Position numbers and translations under genes: made by a program. From Girardinichthys multiradiatus (Eukaryota; Chordata; Actinopteri; Cyprinodontiformes; Goodeidae), in NCBI RefSeq assembly GCF_021462225.1, contig NC_061794.1, forward strand, positions 42,656,914 to 42,720,913: a stretch of 64,000 bases of DNA, read 5' to 3'. Shown in pieces: positions 33,561 to 46,721 of this stretch (position 1 is the first letter of the stretch; each line of letters starts with the position of its first letter). Under the pieces are notes generated by a model. It was not told where the DNA came from. It ran no database searches and saw only the letters and a program-made list of their open reading frames with translations.

Positions 33561-36500
33561 ATTTTCAGGTGTTTTTACCCAGTATAAACTACAAGAATAC
33601 TTTTTAAATGTATTTAAATTAAAGATTGAATCTTTTAAACATTTTGAGTCTGTGGTTGAGATACTGCTAAGAAAAAAGGTGAATTTATTTTAAGTCATTG
33701 TAATGGTGAGAACATCAACATGCAGCCACTGGAAGGTCAACATTTCCTTCATTAATCTGACAAGCCTCAGAGAGTTAGCACTCTGATGAGCTTGGCTAAC
33801 GGACAGCTTCAATCCCCATCGCAGGACTCCGTGAGCATCCAAGGTAACACTATCTTTGGAGAAGATTGGGTAATTCATAGGTGCTGGTGACAGGTCTGCA
33901 CATCTGTGCCACTTTCCCCAACCACTCTCCGCTTGTCTCAAGCTACAGTTTTTGCTGCTTGCAAATCAATATCTCTTTTTACTTCTCATTGATTGCCTAG
34001 CGGTGGGACCAACCTAAGCAGGACTGTTATGACATTTCTAGATTTCCCGCTGTCCTTGGAACAATCAATTACAGGAGCATGGCAATCAAAACCTCTTTGC
34101 AAAATGAACCTGCTCCATGACATTTTCATCTCCCGGATTTATGCCATGAGAGAAAAAAAAAGAAAAGGACAGAAAGGAGAGAGAGAGATAGAAAAGGAGG
34201 CCTGCTGGATGGGCAGAATGCAGGTCAGGATCACTGTACACTCTCCAGGGTGTCTCAGAAAACCTAAGACTGTGTTTCGTCTTTCTCATGTGTAAATTAT
34301 AGAGCCAGTTAATTGTGCCTGTATGTTCTAAACTCTTAGTCACAGGGCTCATCTTGCCGTTATAAATAGGTGTGAAATGTCAGTCAAAAAGTACTCGGTG
34401 TGCAAAAAATTATTCCAAACTAAGTTTTCTGTGCTTGCAACACTGAAAACAGGATGGCATGTTTTCAACAAAAAAAAAAGAACAAAAAAAAACTAGTCAC
34501 CCTGATGTGATTTCTTCCGTGAGCTATCATTAGAATGAGAATCACATGCCACCAGGTTTAAATATTTGACAGTGATACCTGACTAACTCAGCGAGATGCG
34601 TGCATCACGATCAAATGAATGCATTGTCAGACATCCTGATGATTGCCTTGATGACATGTCTGAAGTTAATTCTGAACCGAGTCACATGAGAAATGGTGAA
34701 GACCTAATTTGAAGCCCTGGAGCCATCTTTAAAAATATGTAAACATCTCTCTCTTGATTGTTCCCTGTCAGGAAGCAGGCTCCCCGAGCCCAAGGACACT
34801 GTGGTGCGACGAAAGAACCATCACACTCAGACGGCTTCCTTTGACGAAATTTGTCTGGGGGTTAATTGATATCACAGAGCAAGAGAGTTTTTGACTTGCT
34901 TTTAAATAGGAGTTTGTCATAAGATCCCACATGAGCCATTATTTTCTAACACTTCTACACTAAATGATTCCAGTGATACAACTCAATACTGAGTAGACAA
35001 ACTGTAACTCAGTATACTTCTTATTGTATTCTTCTTATCAACAGCACACTGGTACATATTGTTGGAAAAACAAAACAAAGGATTAGATAATGTGAAGTTG
35101 GTTTGAAAGCAGCCATGAGAACCCACAAAGTGGTTTTATTGGATCTTTTTAAAGCTCAGAGTAGAAAACCATGAGACGGAAACAACTCTCTCAGTTAATT
35201 TTTGTATGCATGAAAGAGATGTTACTTAAAGCGCATTACGTACTTCACTAAACACAAGCTATTCATGCAGATAAATGCCTCACTTTCACCCAACCTCAAC
35301 TTTAATATTTAATAGACTAATATAATGAAATGAAAAGTCGCAGCTCGAATAAACAGAAAAAGAAATTGACAACTTGAGGACAGATTGTGAACACAACAAA
35401 TGGCACAATGTGCTCAGATGGACCCAAAGCCAGATTAATATGATAAGATCGCAAATATGACACCATATCCTGCCATCTGGCTGTTCATTTGGGCAAAAAT
35501 GATCACAATAATTATGGCAATTAATCAAAAGTGTTTTCACAATCAGCACTCTGTTAACTAAAAACACGGAGAACCCTGGAATACACAATTAACAGATTAA
35601 CATTAGGCGTGCTTACTTTCAGTTACTGTGGAGCCTTTTTCTGGAGGTTTCTAAAAGCCTGCCTGTGAATGCTGAATGGAAGCTAATGGTGCTATTAACT
35701 GAGCCACACCGGGCTGCAGCACCTCCACTCCAGGAGTTCCTTCTCTCCATGGTGTCGGCGAGCGACGCTGCTCCTTTTGATGCCTGCTAGAAGCTTCTGC
35801 TCCCATCAGTCGGCCCCTCAGTCTAATTGAAAGTGAGCGGTGGGAGAGCATGGCGATCTGCACTCCAGCACCTAAGTCATCATTTTAAACGTGCCACTGC
35901 TGGCACATTGCATGCAGCTACCTGGTGTTGCATTCCACCAGGAAAAGTCTCTTCAGCGAAGGAAGACACAAATATGTCCAACAGTCCTACCCTGTCAAAC
36001 AGACTTATTTCATTGTTTGATTGGGCTCATAAGTGGGATGTCTTTAGTTAGACATCCTTAGAGGATAGGTGGCCTTCAGTTCCTTCAAGGACAATTCCTT
36101 ATTATTTCAGACCACATCTCTAAATCTGCAGATAGAATTTATTTAGAAGAAAGTTAATGTACTTTCCAAAATCAGTGCTGGTCATATTGCCCCATCTTCT
36201 GGACTTTTTCAGGTACAAAACTTAACCGTCCACCGTGGGATGCTCCCATGTGTCGATTCTGACACATTTTGTACCTGCTTTGATAACTGATGACTTAAAA
36301 TCATATTGAAAAATCTGAACATTGTCTACTGTGAGGACAGTTACCCAAAGTTGTTTTTGGTTATGTCACAAACCGGGGTTTAGGAACCACAAAAAATTAA
36401 AATAAGATGCATTCTTAAGAACAGAAAATCCTACATTACATAACATTAAATGTGGGATTTCAGGATTTTTAGATTTATTTATTTCCCTTTAAGAAAAACT

Positions 36501-37442
36501 ACTAACAAGAGTGATAAACTGACAGAGCTTAAGTGAAAAGGTGCAAAATGCCTTTTTTGTTCAGGTAGGAAAGGGAGGAAAGATGGGACAAAATGGTAAT
36601 GTGTGGGTATGAAATGGGAATAGAAATTTGTGAAGAGGTAAATTGACCTGGTGTCTCAAAAATCATTCATCTTTGTTTTCACAAACCAATAATTCATGGA
36701 TCATAAACTGCATTTGGTTAGCGCTTCATAAGAGCAACTGCTCCTCTGGACTAAATTGTGTTGCAATATAATGAGATCTCTTAGCAACTCTTCTTTCTCC
36801 TTCAGGTAAAATTACACAATTAGATAAAAATGTACATGTAAGATTTAAGAATTTTTCTGATTATTTATCTCCATATTTCATCTAAAGTACCACTCCCTAA
36901 AGAAATAAATTGCCACACTAAGATTTTGTACATAAAAGCAAAAAGATTTTCTGAAGCTACTGGTACAAAATGGAAGTGGGAAATAGTAAAGGGGCAAAAT
37001 GACCTGAAGCCTTAAAAACCAAAATTTTGATTTCAGATTACTTTTGTGCAATGACCCTGTTTACGAGACAGGGCAATATATAATATTGGTTTCATAAGAA
37101 AAGGATAACCTTTATGCAAACCAAGGTAATCAATTTTTGTTTTCTTTTAATACATCCCGGTTCAGTGCAGGATTGTTCAGGTGTGATCAGTCTGAATATT
37201 TAACATTTTGTGATGATCATACGCAGTCTAGTTCTAAAACATCTGTGAATCAGCCTTTTACTGAGCTTTACTGAAGTTGCTAATGACACGCTAAACGTAT
37301 AGTCACGTCCACAACAAAAAACAAACAAAAACCAACTGAAACAACCCTTTTTGTGTTTCAACAAAGATTTACCAAATGAAAAATTATGAACCTGTACACA
37401 TTTAGTTTGGGTGTGACTAGTAAGTATTTCAGTTTTATTTAA
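33561..37442. other. tshz2 intron; possible conserved blocks
   Basis: No gene is seen. Repeat-free segments of balanced composition occur at about 33700-34340, 34600-34890, 35290-35600 and 35640-36050. The rest (36100-37400) is AT-rich with nothing recognised. Chance ORFs up to 100 codons have no domains. Confidence 0.4.
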
Positions 37443-37500
37443 TTAGCCATCTCTCTTTAGCCATCATTAGCCATCTCCAGTTAGCCATTATTAGCCACCA
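37443..37500. repeat. TTAGCCAT minisatellite
   Basis: Five copies start with TTAGCCA at 37443, 37457, 37467, 37481 and 37491. Spacing alternates 14, 10, 14 and 10 bases. Confidence 0.85.
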
Positions 37501-40500
37501 ATTTTGTGTACCAAGCAGATCTGGTTTGACACTGTTTATTTTTTCTATCAGGTAACCCAAACAACGCCACAAAATTAATTTAAAGGTGGTGAGTTTCTTT
37601 GAAGCTAACATTACCAGACAAAGTCATGCTAACTGGAAAAGGATAGCGCTTTGCGAGGTAGTTTTCCTCAAGGCGAGTGATGTTTCAACATCACAACATC
37701 TCACTACACCTTTTGTATTTGGTTATGTGCTCTATAGTTTAAGACTGCTGCTCATATTGAATATTCTCACAGCAGGGGTCTGCAAGCACCACATATAAAA
37801 CTTCACACTATGCGGCTGTAGAATCCAAAGAGGCACATGTCTTCAGATCCACTAAGAATCTGCATAAAATAGCAGCAATATGGTTGTTTTTGCCATTTTT
37901 CCTAGTCAATAATTTAAATTACTGTCTGCTACATGAGCTGTGTCTGCAGTTCTTTATGAGCAGCAATGAATATAATATGAACAGAGCGTATCTGTCTCCT
38001 ATTTGTCCAATTTTACTAAAATGCAGGGGTGATTTTAAACAATCTGGTGAATGTGTAGAAGAGTGTAACATCTGAGGAGGAGTTTAAGGATAATGCTAAA
38101 GATAAAGTTCCAGCTGGTGGAGCAGGAGGAGGACGACCTCAGCTGCAGTGCATCTTCCACCACAGCGAGAGGGGATCAGTGTTGCGGCGCTGTCACTTGG
38201 TTTCTGAAGAGCCCGTGACATAGCTCTCCACTAGCGATATGATGAGGTCTGATGGTTCCTTTCTGCAGAATAGCAGTTTACCCCTCGTTCACCCTTATCA
38301 GAGAGTGAACCCATCATCTCGCTGCATGCCACTCAGGAGCGCCTCGCATATTGGAGCTGACCAGTCGAGCAAACAGGGCGGTACTAATAAAAGACCATCT
38401 TGCTTCGGTTCAAATTTCCCTGATTGAATGTCAGTCAGGAATGTTTGTATGACAGCAGGGTAGAAAGTGGGCCATCATTTAAAGGACCACTAACGTGAAC
38501 ACATGATGCCTTTGTTCTCTGTTTATGAGTGAAAGGTATGATGGCCTACAGCCACCTAATGTGCTGTTTGTTGTTCATGCTAACTAAATAAAGAGGTTCT
38601 CAGTTTCTGCTTAAACACTTTTTTATCAGAACTGCAAAATTCTGATTAACGGCCTTCAAATGTTTATTTCCTTGTTTGTGCTTTCATTACTTCATTAAAG
38701 TACCAAATGAAGCAGCCAGCCTCCTTCGCTTTCTGCTGTGTTGCATTCAGTTTCCCCCTGAGAGCTATAGAAGTATATACAGTGCTCACAGGCCCTGCAT
38801 CATAAACTTTGCAGGAACCCTAAATGCAGGCACTCCCAAACAACACAAGCCCTCCATCAAGGTCAAGCCCTGATAAATCTGATAGTGCAGCTGGAGGAGA
38901 ATGTGTGTATTCTATTAAAACAATCTGCATTTTACTAACTCTTCCCACCTGCTCCATCCCGGTAAGGATTTTCATTAGATTCTGGAAGAGGTCCAACAGA
39001 AGCTTTTCTCTTACATGCAGTTTTGTACAGTTTTAGCAAGGGAAAGCATTTCTTTTTTTTACATTCCAAGTTCATTAATACAAGATTGCTCCTTTTTCCC
39101 TTCATTAAATACAATGACGCTACAGAGTGAGAGTTTGCAGATGAAGCATGGTACTGTCAGTTTTTAGAGGGTGGGGATGGGGGGGACCAGAGGCTGCTTC
39201 ATGGCAAACATAAAGGGAGAGAAAGTGAGCATGCTCAACCTGGAGCTCGGTGGGACGAGAAAACAAGAAGAAGCGAGAGAGGCAGAAAAGCTTCAAAACA
39301 GCCAGATCCCTCCCTTATTCACATTCATTTTAATGGCAAATTTGTTGTCAAGTGTCCTCCGTGAAATGATTAGGGCCCGCTGTTTTTGTGAAAAGTGCAA
39401 ACTTCTGGATTTGCCTGCCGCGCCTTGTCACTTTGACAGCCTATTCGGAGAACAATGGCTGCCCAAACAGTGAAATGTGTTGGCACCCAATAGTTGAAAG
39501 TTTCCCCTCAAAAACGGGCCTGCTGCTGTTTGTGGTTATTCCGCCGCGTTGATATCTCGATGTTGATTAGAATAAAAAAGCAGCCAGTGAATTGGGCTCC
39601 CAGAGCAGGCACATAAAGCTCTGCGAGAGATTGACAGTCGCTCTATTGAGCCAATTATTTGTGTTCATGAGACCTGTTTCTATTAAACTGGTTTAAGACC
39701 CCAGTCATTGTTGGGGTGTCTGCATTAAACTGCTGGTGGAGTTTACGGAAAACAGCATTTAATGGGAGAGCTGCCTACTTTAAAGCACTTTTACAACATG
39801 AACTAATCACAGCTATAATAATGTTTCCATTATGTGTTAAAGTTGAGCAAAGTGCTTTTTAAAATAAATGCATAAAAAGCAAATTATCCGCAAGTCCACA
39901 ATAAAGGAAATGCAATAAAACCAGATCAGGAGGGCCATATGTGTGGGATTAATGCAACACTGCAAACATACCAAAGCTGGTTAAATGTTGCTGGTGGAAA
40001 AAGAAAATATTTTCCACCTCTCGCTATATCCTCATTTCACCCACAAGTCAACGATGTGACATTTCTGAGGTGTTCGGATTTAATGGAGGAGGAGTAGGCT
40101 TCAGAGCCCTTTTATTCATTGCATGGGAAGAAGTGCTTAATTTATTGAAAAGAAGGTAGGCGGACAAAGCAGCCGAACGGAACTGATACCCTGTGTGGCT
40201 GTAGGTTGTGCACCAAGGAGGAGGAGACAGGAGAGGAAGAGGAGGGTGGACAGGGGGAGAGAAGGAGGCCAAGGGAGGCGGAGACCAGAGCGACAGAGGA
40301 ACGGCTAATGGAAATGAGTGACAGGCTTTCAGAATGATTTACAACGGGTGGCGCTGCGGCAGAGTCGGCGCTTGATGGATGATCCTGAAAGACGGAGACG
40401 AACCATAAATCATGTCTTTGAATCATTGACAGAGATAAAGGAGGGGGAGAAAAAGCAATGGCATTGACGTTCATTCTTCCAATAATGTACATTGACGAGT

Positions 40501-41298
40501 TACACTACGGAGCCTTAATTAAAAAGTGAACACGGGTCTTCTCCCTCTCTCGACTCCCCTCTCCTCCTCCTCTATCCCCCTCACCTCCCCCATGCCTCCA
40601 TCCCTCTCTTCTTTCTATTGCGATATCAATGGTAATTAAAGATGCAGCATCCCCAGTGCATGTCCCATAGTCACTTCCTCCAGCTTCCAACAGCAGCCAG
40701 ATAAGATAAGTGGTCTGCTAAAAGATAATGTCACCCCTCAACAATATCAGAATGGATCTGGCTCATTTGTTTCTACACTTGTATGACCAAAAGTCTGAAA
40801 AGACAAAGAAACCAGAATGTGCCATCCCAAGCTCTACTGGGATGAGCTGACAACACGCTGTGTGGAAGTCATTATTACAGTAAGAAGTCTCAAAGTTACT
40901 TATTTTCAATATCAGCAATGTGTTTTCTTCATCTGAACAGCCACACATCTAAGATGAGATATAACATTTTACACCAATTTTCTGTAGTAGAGGTGGACCA
41001 AGAAATTAGTGAGTGACTTGTGTTGGCCACGTTTATGCCAGACTTTACTTGATCAGTGATTGGCTGGTCAAAAACCAAAAATCCAATCTTTTGTTTTGAT
41101 CATTGAACACTCCATAACAATTATAACTATTTACAGTAACACAAAGCATTCAAAAATAAAGTGAGATGAACAAAGGGTATAATCAGCTTCTTTAAAGGAA
41201 ACACAACAGAAGCTAGATGTCGGCAAATAACTGGAAGCTAGACATATTGATCTGTTTTAATCTGTGGAAGTGTCCAAGCTTGTATGTCACGAAACATG
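37501..41298. other. tshz2 intron; strongest candidate regulatory blocks
   Basis: No gene. Repeat-free segments with dense developmental-type motifs occur at about 38200-38460, 39270-39740 and 40310-40530. In the second, TGACAG cores lie at 39434-39439 and 39632-39637 and AACAATGG at 39451-39458. The third ends in CCTTAATTAAAAAG. A purine-rich tract (about 40215-40305) and a pyrimidine-rich tract (40537-40617) flank the third block. Confidence 0.4.
40537..40617. repeat. Pyrimidine-rich (CT)n tract
   Basis: About 80 bases, nearly all C or T on the plus strand. An oppositely biased purine-rich tract lies about 230 bp to the left (40215-40305). Confidence 0.8.
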
Positions 41299-41609
41299 CT
41301 GGATTAGGAAATGTTGGCCTTATTTTGGAACATTCACCGTTAGGGTTCCATCCATATCTTTATAGGAAATACACAAAGATTGATGTTTACAGCTAGGAAT
41401 GCCAATCATGCTAATTGAACTAATTGTGCTAATCATGCTTAATGATAATGTAACATGCCACAGACGGTTTAGACTGACCACTGGATTGGGAAATGTTTGC
41501 AGTCTTTTGGAATGCTCAAAGTTGAGACAAAGATAGCTAACTCTACAAGGAAAACACACAGGTATTGATGATTAGCATTCATAATGCTAACTGTGCTAAT
41601 TGTGCTTAA
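41299..41609. repeat. Diverged tandem duplication, unit about 182 bp
   Basis: The first unit (41299-41442) starts CTGGATTAGGAAATGTT and ends with CTAATTG...GTGCTAATCATGCTTAA. The second (41481-41608) starts CTGGATTGGGAAATGTT and ends with CTAACTGTGCTAATTGTGCTTAA. The parts between align in order with indels. Confidence 0.65.
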
Positions 41610-41748
41610 ATATAGTGAATAGTTTTTGAAAATGTAATTTTGTCATTGTTATGAAATATTAGTGGAATCCTGTTTACCCGTAGGGCTGTGTAACGCCTAC
41701 TGCTCTCTAACACATGGGCTCATCGTGTGACGTCGCTCCTGTCCTGAA

Positions 41749-42440
41749 ATTCAATTCAATTCAATTCAATTCAGTTCAGTTTTATTTATATAGCACTAAT
41801 TCACAACACATGTTGTCTCAAGGCACTTCACAACAGTCAGGTACATACATTCCAATTAATCGTAACTATTGAACAGTGCAGTCAGAGTTAGTTATTTATT
41901 CAAATTGGATAAAAAGTTTTTCTATCTAAGGAAACCCAGCAGATTGCATAGAGTCAGTGACTTGCAGCATTCACTCCTCCTGGATGAGCATGTAGAGACA
42001 GTGGACAGTCACTGGCGTTGACTTTGCAGGAATCCCTCATACTGAGCATGCATGTAGCGACAGTGGAGAGGAAAAACTCCCTTTTAACAGGAAGAAACCT
42101 CCAGCAGAACCAGGCTCAGTGTGAGCGGCCATCTGCCACGACCGACTGGGGGTTTGAGAGAACAGAGCAGAGACACAAAGAGAACAAAGAAGCACTGATC
42201 CAGAAGTACTTTCTATGGGAAGGAAAAGTAAATGTTACTGGATGTAGCTCTTTAGTCGTTTCACAAGAAAGAAAGAACAGATAAACTCTGTGCCAGTTTT
42301 CAAGGTTAGAGTCTGAAAGAGAGCATATAGAGTTAGTCACAGTAGAAGCTCAGTCAATCGCCATGTCTAGGAGAGAAATAAATATATAGGAGCGTCTTAA
42401 AGCTCCTATATAGTTATAATAAATGAATGAATGATTTACG
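41749..42440 (-). mobile_element. L2-like LINE 3' end with TTCAA tail
   Basis: The 3' terminus is a (TTCAA)n run at 41752-41777. On the minus strand the adjoining sequence reads AACTGAACTGAATTGAATTG preceded by the CTATATAAATAAAA 3' UTR end. The plus strand continues through GGAAAAACTCCCTTTTAACA and GAAGAAACCTCCAGCAGAAC to about 42175. Similarity to 16831-16985 and 12837-12970 is clear. No reverse transcriptase ORF remains. The ORF at 42018-42284 is a chance frame through repeat DNA. Confidence 0.75.
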
Positions 42441-45251
42441 ATTCTGGCACATAACAGTAAATCTCAAATATTGAGTTGATGTTTAATTTTAATGGTTCTT
42501 AAAAAGAAACTGAATCCGTCTTCCCAACATCTCTTTCTCAGGAATCGTGGAACTGCCCTGCCTTGAGTACAGATGGCACTTTAAAAAGCAGGAGGAGGCC
42601 TTCAGGAAGCGCGGAGGCTGAATGAGTGGCATTCCACATCAGCTGAGCTCCCTTAAAGTGCGCACAATAGAGCAATGAGGTGAGAGTAATCCTAAACATC
42701 TGTCTTGTGTGTTCTACACGCATAGGCTGTTTGTTCAAGTTCAAGAAAAGACATTAGCGAGATTGTGTGGGGGGTGGGGGAGGGGTGTTATTAAACAGGG
42801 CCTCTACAGTCTGTCCTCTCTCTGCTCGGGCAAACAGAACGAAGAAGCCGGCCCTACTAATGCAAATATCCTCTTTTATGACATTACAAATAAATACTTA
42901 GATCTGTCTATATGATTAGTTTAAACAAACTTGCAGGGAATACAAAGCTGTGGACCTTGCTGCCCTGTTTTGTTAAGAGGCCTGTGCAGAAGGATGGGAC
43001 AACAAATCCCCAAAGGATAGCAAAACTGCAGTTCAACGTTCTTATGCTACATAGTGACATTTCTGGAAAGTTGAAATGAGAGCTGAACACTTCATGGTCA
43101 TCAAGCACTGGATGACCACTCGCAGTAACACCATTTATGCAAAGCCCGTTCTGTCCGGTTTGCCCGAGTGTGCATGTTTATGAATGATTCATGCTGCGGC
43201 TCAAACACGAAAATCTAGCACACGTTTCCAGAGCCATTTTCATTTGAAGGCTTGAAATTGTTCATATCATGTCTGATCGCATCCTTGCATCAAAACAACA
43301 TTTGATGGACAAGGGAAATAATTACTTGTCATTCACATGTCTGGGCTTTCTCTTCTCGCCTCTTTTGTTGCTGTTAAACATGTTCCTCTGTTAAACACTT
43401 TTCCTTTGCAACCCCCCCCCCAAAACTCCAAAACAATCTCAACTCAAACTTTAAAATTGCACTGAGAGATGAAAAAGTGACTTTTTTTTTTTTGTTAAAT
43501 CCTCACGCCTCCACATTTGTGAGAACTCACTCTTAAGCTGAATGAATCAAATGCTTCGAGCATAATGAACATCTTGGAGTCTCTGTCATTAGTGGACAAT
43601 AGCTCAAGCTGATCTTAAACGGTCTTAAAAGATGATCCATAAAGTAATGAAGCCAGCTCTGCTGCTGGCCCAACGCCCGAAACGGGACATAATCAAAGCC
43701 ACAGGGGACACGCCGGAGCTACTGTTACTGCACAACATCCCTCCACTTCCCTACTGAATGCTCTTTGAAGGGTAAAATCTGCTTGTCATTATGCTGTAGA
43801 TTGTGAATATTCAAAATTCACTGCATGTGTTTCCATGCTGTCAGTTGGGAGCACAGACAGCCTTCAAATCCTGCTGGGTCTTCCATAAGAGCAGCTTGTA
43901 GGCCCACCCCTCCTCCTCACTCTTCTGCCTGGACCACCCTGCTCGCTGCGTTGCACTCCATGACAGGACGATGCAGCTCAGTCCTTGGACCCATCGCATT
44001 GTTTTTCTTGGACCATGGTGAAAGCAAATAGCAGCTAAAGGGCCCCTGCGCTCACAGTAAAAAACCAAAAACCCATGCAGTCGTTCATCAAAGCCAAGAC
44101 AAGTCGCTACTCCCCCATCAAACCCACCCCATTGCCCCCCCTGGGGGCACAGCTATCTCCAACCTCCCCCACTCCGGGTTTTTAACTAGGACTCCAAATA
44201 ATTCGAGAAATGACAAATGGTACTTATATCTCTGTGCCTGTGCTGAATCAATAAGCATGCAGAACAACTATCAATCTTGAGAGGTATCGACAGACGCAGC
44301 CCAACGTCGGCGGAGAAGCACTTGGTAGCTTTATTCAAAGGGCTGCAATGGGAGGGACAGCAGGAAAACACAGCACGCTCCCCCACAAGTGGTAGCAATC
44401 CAAAATCTATTACAGGAAGTGTAGCATGTAAAGCGATTTTTTCCAAGAACAAAGATCACTGAGAAGAAAAAGCAGACTGATCATTTGTGAACTGGGCCGA
44501 GCCTTATTTTGACACAAGCACCTGCACATGTTTACATGGCAGTTGTGTACCAGTGTGAGCTGATGGGTGGCGATACAGCCCCCTCTCTTGTACTTCCCCC
44601 AACCCCCCAGCTGGATCGGAGCAGCTGACAGATAGCACTTCAGAGCAGCTTTAGCTGCAGCTCCCCTTGAGGGGTGTGATTGATGACTCGCGCTGCCACC
44701 TAGATCCATTTTCCCCTCCAATCTGACTCCTCACAGGTAGCGTGCCGTACTCCCTCCTCTCTCCTTTCTTCTCTCTCTTTCTCATCTCCTCTAAAAATTT
44801 GAAAGGGCTCATTTTCACAGAAGGAGTTTACCAACAGAGTGACTTCAAAACATGTCCTTTGGACAAATTAAAAACAGAATCGTACAGAGGACATAATTGG
44901 AGCTAAATGCCTTGCACAGCCATTTTGATTCTGAACATTAGACATCAGAAAAGTATAAGAAAAAAAACAAGTCGATGTTTGCAGGCATAATGTCATTAGC
45001 AGAGGGAATGTTGAGACCCAAGACCCCTGCAGGTCTGAAGGCATTTAAGAACAGTTAGCTAAGCCATCTGGTAGACAATTACACGGGAACAAACACACCG
45101 CCTCAGCAAATAAAGCTCGGCTCATCAATCACCAGAATGGCCAGAAGTTGGCCTGTTATTCCCTCTGATTTAATAACCCGGTGAACTGCAGTCTTATCCA
45201 GTCAACTGGAGAACATCCTTACATTCACCAAAAAGCTCACAGCTACAATGT
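42441..45251. other. tshz2 intron, no gene recognised
   Basis: Mixed AT-rich and balanced-composition DNA with several homopolymer runs (C near 43412, T near 43482). The block 43540-44110 and the region 44470-44770 have higher GC and overlapping short ORFs on both strands without domains. A pyrimidine-rich stretch lies at about 44750-44795. Confidence 0.4.
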
Positions 45252-46260
45252 CCGGCCAAAGTGTTCATTCCCCTTGAACCTTTTCACCTTTTCTGACATT
45301 ACAACCACAAACGTAGGTATGTTACTCGGATTGAATGTGATGGACTAACACAAAGCAGGATACATGGTTTCAGATGTTTTACAAAAACAAAATACCTATA
45401 GTGTGCTGTGCATTTGCAATCAGCCCCAGGTACTCTGAAAACCCAAAATATACCCCAGTTCAACCAATTGCCTTGAAGCGGGGCTAGGGTAATAATACTA
45501 TATTCCAGGATTTGGACATCATGTGGACCACTGCTCAATCTATAATTTAAAAGTGGGAAGAGTACAAAATCTAACAAGACATTGCCATCCATCTAAACTG
45601 ACAAGGCAGACAAGGAGAGCATTGATCAGAAAAGGAAGCAAGATTTACGGTCACTCTGGAGGAGCTGCAGAGATCTACACTTCAGGCTGACTATCAGCTG
45701 TGCAATCTCCTAATATGACCCTTAATGAAGAATGGTGAAAAGAAAACTATTGTTCAGTCATGTAGGGCTGTACAATAGCTGTACAAATAAACATGTCCAT
45801 AAAGGTGTTCTGTTTAGATGAAAAGAAAAAATTATAGTTTTTGCTTACATGCTAAATACTTTGTTATGGTGGTGGCAGCATCATGTTGTGAGGATGCTTT
45901 TCTTCAGCAGGAACGTGGATGCTGGTAAGAGCTAATGGGAGCATAGATGGAGCAAAATACAAGGTAATTCTCGAAGAAAACCTGTCAGAGGCTGCAGGAG
46001 ACTAGGAAGAATGCTCACCTTCCAGCGGGACAACAACCCTGAACATACAACCACAGCTACTGTAATGGTTTCCGTATATTAAGACATAAATCTCAGTTTG
46101 TAGATGTGCATAGTTGACATACCCTAAAAACCTCCTGCTACTTTCCATTGTTCTTTTGCCTGGAATTCTAATCAAATACATTGAAGTTTCCAGGAGCACC
46201 CTTACAATATGCAAAAAATAAATAAATAAAATCATAAATGCTTTTGCAAAGCACTCTGTG
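45252..46260 (+). mobile_element. Tc1-like transposon relic, plus strand (copy B)
   Basis: It belongs to the same family as copy A. GTGTTCATTCCCCTTGAACC begins near 45271. AAACTGACAAGGCAGACAAGG (about 45594-45615) is the HTH region, CTGGAGGAGCTGCAGAGATC follows near 45657, TGGTGGTGGCAGCATCATGT (45867-45886) encodes the GGGSIM block, and TTCCAGCGGGACAACAACCC (46020-46039) encodes the FQQDND block. The element ends near GCTTTTGCAAAGCACTCTGTG. Many stops and an internal 3' deletion are present. Confidence 0.82.
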
Positions 46261-46721
46261 TAACAACATGTGCCTTTATTTTTGTTAACATTAACCTTAA
46301 GAAATTTAACACGAGGGGGTAAAAATGTTATTTTCTGCCAATAGAAACTGTGGAAGAATCGCACAAGGTTAAAAGTAAAAACATTTAAAGCCATCATTGT
46401 TTCCAGATTCAAGTATTTTGCTTAATTAACATTTGCCCTGTGATTTTAATTGCAATCATATTTTCCCGTGGGACCTGGATGTGAATTGTCTGGTAATTGC
46501 AGATGTTGATATATGAGATGGTGACCCGGTGTCAAGCCTATTCCTTACAATCACTGAACAAAAAGGAGGGACACGCTGCCACCGAGTGAACATTTTATTC
46601 TACTATATGAAGTTTATGAAGAACCACTAAGCTAAAAACAAAACTAACTGCACAGTTAACACAAGCTGAAAATGAAAACAGACTCATAAATAAAAAAGGC
46701 TGCAATTCACTCAGATGCAGG

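Noticed and set aside
40142..40492. 116-codon minus-strand ORF rich in Ser and Pro
   Set aside because: It results from the purine-rich tract read antisense. There is no domain and several other frames are open.
46002..46412. 136-codon minus-strand ORF
   Set aside because: It runs antisense through the 3' part of the plus-strand Tc1 copy B, has no domain and is AT-rich. Chance frame.
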